Assembly: GCA_963920635.1 (NCBI GenBank) | Contig: OY987299.1 | Location: 130,445,373 to 130,509,372, forward strand | Origin: Pseudeuparius sepicola | Lineage: Eukaryota; Arthropoda; Insecta; Coleoptera; Anthribidae | DNA length: 64,000 nt | Direction of reading: 5' to 3' | Part shown: piece by piece, positions 57,231 through 64,000 of the stretch | How positions within the stretch are numbered: the stretch's first letter is position 1 | Layout: every line of letters starts with the position of its first letter | Program-made: the position numbers and the translations under genes | Notes under the pieces: generated by a model | Told to the model about the DNA's origin: nothing | Databases searched by the model: none | What the model saw: the letters and a program-made list of their open reading frames with translations, nothing else

Positions 57231-57425
57231 TACTTATTACAAAATTTAATAAATATGTATTATAATATTCAAGTATTCAGACGTTTTTGCTGATCGTACC
57301 CGACGATTTGTTGTTCCCAGTTGTAAACCACAATAATTTTGAAACAAACGATAGAAACATTTATTTTGAATAAAAAAGTTCATGTGAACATGGGTCCGGA
57401 GATGCTTTTTAAAAAAGATACAGGA
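57231..57425. repeat. Repeat R3, copy 1
   Basis: Shares TTGCTGATCGTACCCG, CCCAGTTGTAAACC and GGGTCCGGAGATGCTTTTTA with 58690-58915. Copy 1 has lost about 25 bp between the first two blocks, including the TACAGGGTGTC end. Confidence 0.75.
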
Positions 57426-57449
57426 TGTTAAAGTTTATTTTTTAAACGG

Positions 57450-57720
57450 TTTTTTTAACAGACCAAAAAAGGAGGAGGTTATCAATTCGGTTGTATTATT
57501 TTTTATTTTTTTATGTTTGTTACCTCATTTATAAACCGATTTGGACAATTCTTTTTTTATTTGAAAGGGTATACCAACAAAATGGTCCCATTTAAATTGA
57601 AGAAAAAATTCCACCCCTAAGGGTGGACAAATAGGGCATGAAATTCCATATTGAACCAATTTCGATGATTCTTTTTTTATTAGAAAGGGAGTACCTTAGA
57701 GGTAGCCCCATATATAGGAA
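57450..57720. repeat. AAAGGAGGAGGTT-type repeat, shared with 29.2 kb
   Basis: AAAGGAGGAGGTTATCAATT, TTTGTTACCTCATTTATAAA, then CCACCCCTAAGGGTGGACAA and AATTTCGATGATTCTTTTTT. The last two blocks are the reverse of 29170-29245. It belongs to a widespread insect repeat with ACCGACTTCAAAAAAGG ends (compare 28231-28672). Confidence 0.6.
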
Positions 57721-57756
57721 GTTTTTACATTGTTGCCCTTTCTGGAATGACAATAA

Positions 57757-57877
57757 GTAGGAATACTATGAGAATATCAGACCACACCTGTGGAAACTTG
57801 TCCGATCTGACAGGTACTCTCATAGGGTTTTGAGGGATGGGGGAGTGATCTGATACCTACTCTCATAGTATTCCTAC
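57757..57877. mobile_element. 121-bp MITE, 17-bp perfect TIRs
   Basis: GTAGGAATACTATGAGA and its exact complement bound it. ACCACACCTGTGG forms an inner hairpin and CTCATAG occurs again inside. Confidence 0.75.
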
Positions 57878-57879
57878 TA

Positions 57880-58310
57880 CAGTAACAACACGCCGAGCGG
57901 CTGAAACTTCAATTTCGCTATTTTGCCCCGCGCCAGGCCCGCCGCTGTTCTGCCAATTTCCACCCCGGATGAATTGGAAGCATTCGAAGCTGGCCGATAT
58001 GTAGATTTCACTGCAAACAGTTTCCACTTTCCTCCGTTCGGAGGACGGGGACACGGAAACGGTCCGAAAATTGATCAGCTCTTCCTCTTTTTCGCTCTCT
58101 TTGGAGGAGGGGCGCCGGCGGGGGACTATGGGTAATGTAATATCATGCATATTTAACCGGGGGGTTGATCTCCCGTCGTCAATTTGTGCACAACGCGACG
58201 CCGGGGCCCTCGGGTTTATCACGGGAAGAACACGCGCCGTTCTGGGGAGGTGCCGAACGAGGTCAACGGGCTGATTGATTTAGGATGGAAGGCTGGAGGA
58301 GGCAATTCTG
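57880..58310. promoter_or_regulatory. CpG-rich patch, possible promoter
   Basis: GC- and CpG-rich with frames on both strands (119 aa minus, 70 and 67 aa plus) that overlap and lack domains. No TATA box or strong splice donor could be assigned. Confidence 0.3.
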
Positions 58311-58689
58311 CCCGGAATTTTGTTCGGCGAAAATCGAGGGGAAATAAGGGCCTGTGAAAATCACGCACGGATATGTTTTTGGAGAGGTAAATTTAGAGTC
58401 AAATAGGTACGAGAAAATAAAATCGTAAATTTTCATTATTTGTTTGGGTTCTAAATTTTTTAATAAATAATTATAGAGTTGGCTTCTATTTTTGTTTTAT
58501 ATTTTGTTGTGAAGGAAATATAGTGATGTGATAATACGAGGAGAAAAAATATATAAATAATAATTTTTGAAATTTAATACTATTTGTACCGCATATTACA
58601 AAGTATATATATTTTTTATTTTAAAAATTTGTATCTGTTTTAAATCTAAAAACCAAGATGATATTCCCATAATATAGTATTCGACTATT
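58311..58689. other. AT-rich intergenic, nothing recognised
   Basis: Drops to very high AT after 58400. No structure recognised. Confidence 0.35.
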
Positions 58690-58915
58690 TGTTATTTGCT
58701 ACAAATTTAATAAATATGAATTTGTTTATAATATTCAAATATTCAGACTTTTTTGCTGATCGTACCCGTAAGCATCTTCAGCGACGATTATACAGGGTGT
58801 CCCAGTTGTAAACCAAAATTTTGAAATAAACGATAGAAAATTTTATTTTGAATAAAAAAAAGTTGATGTGAAGTGGGTCCGGAGATGCTTTATAAAAAAG
58901 ATAGATTATTTAAAC
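58690..58915. repeat. Repeat R3, copy 2, with TACAGGGTGTCCC end
   Basis: Here TTATACAGGGTGTCCCAGTT stands between the blocks shared with copy 1, which places a mariner-type terminus inside the shared sequence. Confidence 0.75.
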
Positions 58916-59086
58916 GGTTTTTTAATAATATCTCAAGAACGACAAATGATATTAACTTTAAATTCTATACACAGTATTCGGGTATAAAATGCAATAGAAT
59001 ATATCAAAATTTAATTAAACGAATTTAATAAATAGTAAAACGTAAATGATTAAAATATAAAACTTTATATAATACTATTTTGTAAT

Positions 59087-59702
59087 ATAATAGTTATTTA
59101 TGTACCAAGGCACTGAAGTTCAACTTTTTATGATGCATGTGGAATTTAGTTGCCGAGGCCCCTGGCCGGGGCAAATAAACCACATGAGTCATAAAAAGAA
59201 CTTTAGTGTCGAGGTACATATTATATTTTTCTTGAAATCGGAAAAAAAAAGTTTTATTAGGCAAGAAAATAATAATGAGGGATCACCCGTCCACGAACCG
59301 ACTACGCGCGGCGTTGCTTGACTTTGACGATCGCTCTACGTTGGTCAAGTATGACGAGACACGGCACTTTCTGACAGAAAATCCAAACTGCTGCCTATTG
59401 TGCTGCCTCCATAACAAGTCAGTGATATTCAAACCTACCAAAATATTTATACTGAAAGATTGCGGTGCTATAGGTAACAATTTCGCAATGTGTACGAAAA
59501 GTTAAATGGGCCTTTTGTGGCCGGGTTTTGAATATTTGGTCACTTTTGACGGGCGATGGCTCCGCGTCTGACGTTTGATGTTTACATCTCGCCACGGCCT
59601 ACTTATTGAAAAAATCGTACAATAATGGGCTACTTCAGTGCCGATTTCTGAGCTTTTAATGACGATTTTGGGAGACTTCACTGCCGATTTCAAGAAAAAA
59701 TA
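59087..59702. mobile_element. Repeat unit U, copy 2, ribozyme segment missing
   Basis: Matches 48506-49216 but jumps from AGGCAAGAAAATAAT to ATGAGGGATCACCCGTCC, lacking about 130 bp that hold the hammerhead in copy 1. At the left, 59100-59218 is a foldback (TGTACCAAGGCACTGAAGTT mirrored by AACTTTAGTGTCGAGGTACA), of which copy 1 kept only part. Confidence 0.8.
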
Positions 59703-60449
59703 TATTAGGTGATATTGACGGGTATTATAATATTAAAAATATTTTTTTACATTTTATTTTAACACACTTAATAAACATTTTTGTACAATACTCTGGCGTG
59801 CAAATTACCACACATAAAACACATAAAAGAGGTTGCCCATCTTGCATTTTTAAAATCGAATTAAGAGTAGAAGAGACCAGTAAAACCAGTAACACGTTCA
59901 GAGGAAGCGGACTCGTCTTTTTTGGCTGCTTGCAAGTACCGTCGTGGCAAAGATTTTGTATACCGGTCTTACGGAAGATATCTAACGCAGTGTGAAAAGT
60001 CTCAAATACTATATCAAAAAGCTGGTTATTTTTTAAAATTGGATTAATTATATCCACTTTTTGCTAGCTGCTATTTACAATTTCATATTTTACTTTGAAT
60101 TAAACTTTAAAATAAACTATGGGTTTTTGAATAATGCCACCGCTCTGCAGTTAAATTGAAAAAATTCGCTCTGACACGTTAGTGTCAATTCAGATTTTGA
60201 TTAACACTATTGAGTAGATTGTGGGTAATAATCTTCATAATAATTATTATACAAGTACTAAAAATTATAGTCAGTAATGAAATAGAAAACGCAGAATGAA
60301 TCGAGAAAAAAAGTTATGCATTGTGTGGGATGTGAATATTGATATTATTATCGTCGGAAATTTTTTTGTGGCGCAAACAGATCCATTTAATTTTTAATTA
60401 AGTTTTTCGCGACAGAACCTGAACCAAACTCATTAAAAGAGATAACTTT
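59703..60449. other. Intergenic before the Penelope relic
   Basis: The 110-aa minus frame (59725-60057) has no domain. AT-rich. Confidence 0.35.
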
Positions 60450-61218
60450 TTCAAGCTGGCAAGAAAATTCATAAATACTTAACGGTACTTAAAACTGTCA
60501 ATCCGTCAGTAGGAAACTCAAATTCATTTATCAGAAACAGTAATCATTTTTTAGAAAAAAATTAGAGAATAACAATTTTCATATCATTATATAGCTAGCT
60601 TTGATGTGGTCAGTCTTTTTACAAATGTCTGTTGACAAATCATTGAATATTTTACGCAGAAAGTTAGAAAATAATCGGGCATTAGTAGGAAAGACAAATT
60701 TGCGAGCAAATTAGAGTATAGATGAAATATTAGGAACTAACAACACTATGTATGTGTTAAAACCACTTATTTTCAAGGAAATGAATTCTTACAAAATTTA
60801 TTGATGGAAGATTTTGAACAAAATGAGTTGACTAGATATTATGTTCACCAACCTAATGTTTGGTGGATGGTGGCATATTTATTATATGGGAACATAGAAT
60901 AGATGAATTAAATTCATTATTAAATTTTATAAACCCACAAGAACCTTCTTTTTTTTTAATTTACCCTACAAATAGAAAATATTAATTAATTACCTTTCAT
61001 AGATGTTTCTATACTAAAATCAGATAGTATAAAAACTAGTGTCTATAGAAAACCAATACATACTAATAGATATCTCCGTTTCGTCATATTAGCGTTAAAA
61101 AGGGAGTAATTAAAAGTTTGTATGACAGGGCTAAAATGATTTGTTCTAATAACACAAAATTTGAAGAGGAAATGGAATTAGAGAAATAAACCTGGTCATC
61201 CGACAAGTAAATTTAATT

Positions 61219-61263
<45 letters not shown>

Positions 61264-61334
61264 AGGATGTAAGATTAGCGAGTGTAAATGTGTAAACCAA
61301 ATCAAAAGATAGGCATGACTTGGGAAGCAACAAA

Positions 61335-61372
<38 letters not shown>

Positions 61373-61384
61373 TTTGTATGAATA

Positions 61385-61449
<65 letters not shown>

Positions 61450-61622
61450 CTGAACTATCAGATAAGCTAAAACTTATAGGCAATCTTTTTAATGTCAGAA
61501 CTGTATTTAAAACCATAATTACATTAAGATCGATGCTGGTTAAAACGAAACCATTTGATGAGGTACAAAGTTCAAAAAATTATAATTATAATTCCTTGTG
61601 AATGTGGAAAGTTAAGACACAA
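60450..61622 (+). pseudogene. Penelope-like element reverse transcriptase relic
   Basis: In shifting frames: PSVGNSNSFIRNSNHFLEK (about 60510), SFDVVSLFTNV (60597), VDKSLNILRRKLENN, TTYFQGNEF, EHRIDELNSLLNFINPQ, LPFIDVSILKSDSIKTSVYR then KPIHTNRYLRF, KSLYDRAKMICSN, and after the TA tracts [20 protein letters not shown] with KTIITLRSMLVKTKP and IPCECGK. This is the order of a Penelope-like RT followed by the C-x-C linker that precedes the GIY-YIG nuclease. The catalytic Y-V-D-D is destroyed (W-W-M-V-A-Y), several stops exist, and the nuclease is missing. Confidence 0.9.
61224..61447. repeat. Three (TA)n tracts in the Penelope relic
   Basis: (TA)n at 61224-61262, 61337-61371 and 61388-61447. 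CAAATGATATA and TATATCATTTG surround the middle tract, so it forms a long hairpin. The tracts separate RT-derived coding pieces. Confidence 0.95.
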
Positions 61623-61640
61623 ACATTATGTGACTTTTGT

Positions 61641-62697
61641 GAATAATACATAATTATAATATTCTTGTCATTTTTTTTGTTTTGAGATAATGACGGCCTG
61701 CGGTCGGTATTACCCCATGAGTATGGGTAATACCGGCCAACACTACATTTTTTATATAACGGTTTTTGGTTGTAGTTTCTGTCTATGCTAAAATCGAGCA
61801 ACTCTTATGCCCGAAGTAAACAAAAGCACGTGCGTTGAGATATTCACCAGGGCCGCCTTTAATTTTCGTTTTACAAATGTTTACATCAAAATATTTCGGA
61901 AAAGAATTATTGGCTTAATTAAAATGGTTCAAAAAATCGATAAAATTATTTGTGGCAGTGTCTAAATAGCTGAAAACAACAAGATAAAACCGCATAACTA
62001 TACTTTTGCGATCGAGTACGTCCCTGTTGCCGAGTCGGGTGAAATTTTATAGCCTACCGACCAATCGCGGAACGTCATCGAACACGTGGTTTTATTTACG
62101 CCAGGTGTACGGATTGCTCGATTTTAGTATAGAATAAAAATTTATTTTGTTTCTGCACTGACTTAAGCTTTAATTTGGCACCCCACCATTACTTTACAGT
62201 TGAAAATGTGTCAATGGCCTTTAAAATTGCATTAGGGGACCGCCATTCCCCTACTCTCCCCTAAGTGTTGCTACGCAACACTTTTTGTACCTATCAACCA
62301 AACTAACAGGGTACCCAGAACATGTCACTTACGCTCTCGGACGTGCTGCGAAGGGAGGAGCAACAAACATGTAATTTTCTATGTTTCCTGGCTCGTCTTA
62401 TTCTACTTTATAACTACCACTCTCAGATTCGAGAATTTTCTTTCCAAATAATGCAAACGATTCGGACGTGGCGGTCCCTTCCGCCCGAGTTTTCCGATTC
62501 CCCTCATCATAATCAAGGCCCTTCAATCCAGCCAATTACGAACAAATTCTCCCGCCGTTCGGCGAATTACCGGCATTTGCCTTCGCCTCATGAATACCCA
62601 ATTATTATTTATTCAAATTGTCCATTCAACGGACCATACGAGGAGAGTCGATGGTCCATGTCGCGGGATTGGTGATTGGCCGATACATGTCGGCATT
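61641..62697. other. Intergenic with a small hairpin and a mixed-GC stretch
   Basis: CGGTATTACCCCATGAGTAT then GGGTAATACCG (61702-61738) is a hairpin. The 117-aa plus frame at 62322-62675 lies in a CCAAT-containing, moderately GC-rich area but has no recognised domain. Confidence 0.4.
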
Positions 62698-62963
62698 AGG
62701 GGAAAGGTACCTATTATGGAATACTTAAGCATTTATTAAATATTTTAGTATTTAAATGAAAGCTAAAGTAAATCAAAACGGCTTTACGAACAAGACTATT
62801 TATTTATTTATCATATAAAAGCAAAATTAAAATCGTTTTTTCAAAAATATAAACAATACTCGAATTTTTGTAAATTCTTTTACAATTCCATATTAGGAGC
62901 AGGGTGTTCCCAATGTTGAATACAAGTTGTCCCTAATATGAAATACATAATAACATTACACAC

Positions 62964-63230
62964 TTAAGAAAATTTACCGCGTTTCTTCAAGGATGTTAAG
63001 TCCTTCAATCCAATACAACTAAGGCACTGAAATATTTTTTTTGGATAACTTGCACATTTATCGTGTGCCCATCTACGGCATCCTTGGCATTTCACCCAAT
63101 CACCTGAACCGGCACTCTTTGACCACATTTTTCTGCAATATAGACATTGTGCATCAGAATCACTTGAATCTGACGGGAGATCATCAATATCGGAAGAATC
63201 TGAAGATGACTGCTTTCTTTTTTTTGACAT
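62964..63230 (-). pseudogene. PHD-like zinc finger at the transposase C-terminus
   Basis: 88 codons: a Ser/Asp-rich linker, then CLYCRKMW, VKCQGCRRWAHDKCASYPKK and FQCLSCIG. The C-x2-C, C-x2-C, H-x3-C, C-x2-C pattern is the PHD-like finger found at the C-termini of insect pogo/jerky-type transposases. It is out of frame with the previous segment and behind a stop, so it is the same gene broken a second time, not an independent gene. Confidence 0.8.
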
Positions 63231-63252
63231 TTTGCTTCTTGAAAACCTATCG

Positions 63253-63806
63253 TTTTACTTCAGCACATTTAACTTTAGATGTACTAGGTCTATTTTTCAA
63301 AGACTCTTCAAGGTCATCTTTATTAGGCGTTGTGGTCAAAATTTTGGCTTTACCTTTACGACGCCCTACTGTTGGAAGATTTTCTTGGCTTTTCCGAAAA
63401 ACTGGAACAGGACAAACATCTGTTAATGACGAAGGTCTCGCCATAACTGTTTTGTTGCCGTCCGAAACATTAGGAAGTTGTTCTTCTACAAGTTGCTCTT
63501 CTACAAACTCTTCATCTCTAAAGACATTGGGATTTATTGGAAAAATGCCAGTTTTTCGAAAGCCACTAATGGCATTTTCCACGGTGGCAGCTTTTGAAAA
63601 AGCTATTCCGATCAAGCTGGATACTTGGTAATGAGTAAGAGGTCTTACAGGATTTCTGTGATTTGCCAGCCAAGTTCTAACCGCCTCATTGTAGTGGCCT
63701 TTAAATGGACGCATAAACGCAACATCAAGCGGCTGCAATCTATGCGAGCAGTGAGGTGGTAGACAAGTTATAGTTACGTGAGACTCTCGAGCAAGTAAAA
63801 TAACGT
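63253..63806 (-). pseudogene. Pogo-like transposase, third catalytic Asp to C-terminal region
   Basis: A second frame resumes with VILLARESHVTITCLPPHCS then HRLQPLDVAFMRPFKGHYNE, which holds the third catalytic aspartate (L-Q-P-L-D-V), and SGFRKTGIFPINPNVF. The tail is lysine/serine-rich. It ends at a stop at 63247-63249. The join to the first frame needs a frameshift near 63804. Confidence 0.9.
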
Positions 63807-64000
63807 GTGTGAATAATGTCCGTCCAACACCAAAAGAACTGGATCTTCTTTACTTGGCTTTACAAAATGTATAAAATGCCTAAACCACGTAGTAAACATG
63901 TCCATCTGTATCCAACCTGACTTGTGACAAGCAAATATTGATCCGGGGGGAGCACCATCAGTGAGTTCAATTTTCATCCTTTCTCGGGGAAAAATGATTA
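63805..64000 (-). pseudogene. Pogo-like transposase, catalytic core, first frame
   Basis: Open from the window edge: IFPRERMKIELTDGAPPGSI, CHKSGWIQMDMFTTWFRHFI, HFVKPSKEDPVLLVLDGHYS. F-P-R-x-R-M, G-A-P-P-G-S, S-G-W-I-x-x-D-x-F-x-x-W and L-D-G-H-x-S-H are the run-up to and site of the second catalytic aspartate in pogo/jerky-type transposases. The homologous frame is lost at about 63804, right after S-H-T, where several codons and the frame are missing. Confidence 0.9.

Larger units (their letters stand above)
62698..64000 (-). mobile_element. Pogo/jerky-like DNA transposon, 3' part, continues past the window
   Basis: A minus-strand DDE transposase in three frames plus a zinc finger, running off the right edge. 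The outer end may be GGGGAAAGGTACCTATTATG after TA at 62696, the usual pogo duplication. ACAAGTTGTCCCTAATATGA near 62925 resembles it. The 5' end is outside. Confidence 0.75.

Noticed and set aside
61288..61470. Frame with repeated Tyr-Ile
   Set aside because: It is a translation of (TA)n. Only the part after 61448 in the neighbouring frame is derived from the Penelope-like gene.
62322..62675. 117-aa plus-strand frame with an ATG
   Set aside because: No recognisable domain, no splice or conservation evidence, and an ordinary length for a chance frame in mixed-GC DNA.

Overview
This window reads as a piece of an AT-rich insect (arthropod) nuclear genome that is made almost entirely of transposable-element debris. 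The evidence is the absence of long intact ORFs and of operon structure, the presence of spliced THAP-type exons, Pol III SINEs, many foldback/MITE elements, and relics of Penelope-like, copia, mariner-type, hAT, P-like and pogo elements. Runs of the GTAGGTACC type also recur and are common in several insect orders. I cannot fix the order from sequence alone. No bacterial, plasmid or viral gene was recognised.

Layout. 0-9 kb: a GC-rich foldback (719-1086), a tRNA-like box, the first copy of an ATGGCGG-rich repeat, and a 1.2 kb foldback (7621-8810) with a younger MITE nested in one arm. 9-20 kb: a dispersed repeat (R1), more foldbacks, a possible promoter with a splice donor near 14.0 kb, and a second foldback of the 7.6-kb family (19512-20375). 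21-27 kb: a 2.3 kb element with 28-nt TIRs, a THAP fragment and a nested mariner MITE; a hAT relic; and mariner-type foldbacks that still carry a transposase fragment. 28-33 kb: MITEs, two SINEs, and a second R1 copy split by one of the SINEs. 32.8-38.4 kb: three copies of a repeat (R2) with a degenerate hammerhead-like core, a 1.7 kb foldback with a cysteine-rich coding remnant, and a CpG island. 39-45 kb: a broken multi-exon THAP gene with copia debris in an intron, then a P-like element with its own THAP exon. 45-54 kb: more foldbacks, and a repeat unit (U) at 48.5-49.2 kb carrying a complete type I hammerhead ribozyme on the minus strand. 55.4-57.2 kb: a tandem array of 528-bp monomers, each with a hammerhead core or a decayed one. 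59-62 kb: a second unit U that lacks the ribozyme, then a Penelope-like RT relic split by (TA)n. 62.7 kb to the end: a frameshifted pogo/jerky-like transposase that runs off the window.

The most interesting material is the hammerhead set. It comprises one ribozyme with all core nucleotides, three good helices and a stem I bulge complementary to loop II; a head-to-tail 528-bp array of the kind expected of retrozymes (small non-autonomous retroelements that make circular RNA); and a degraded Penelope-like element, the class thought to mobilise such sequences, 3.2 kb away. I see no host gene whose function I can name with confidence. The best host-like model is the THAP gene at 38.9-43.1 kb, and it has an in-frame stop.
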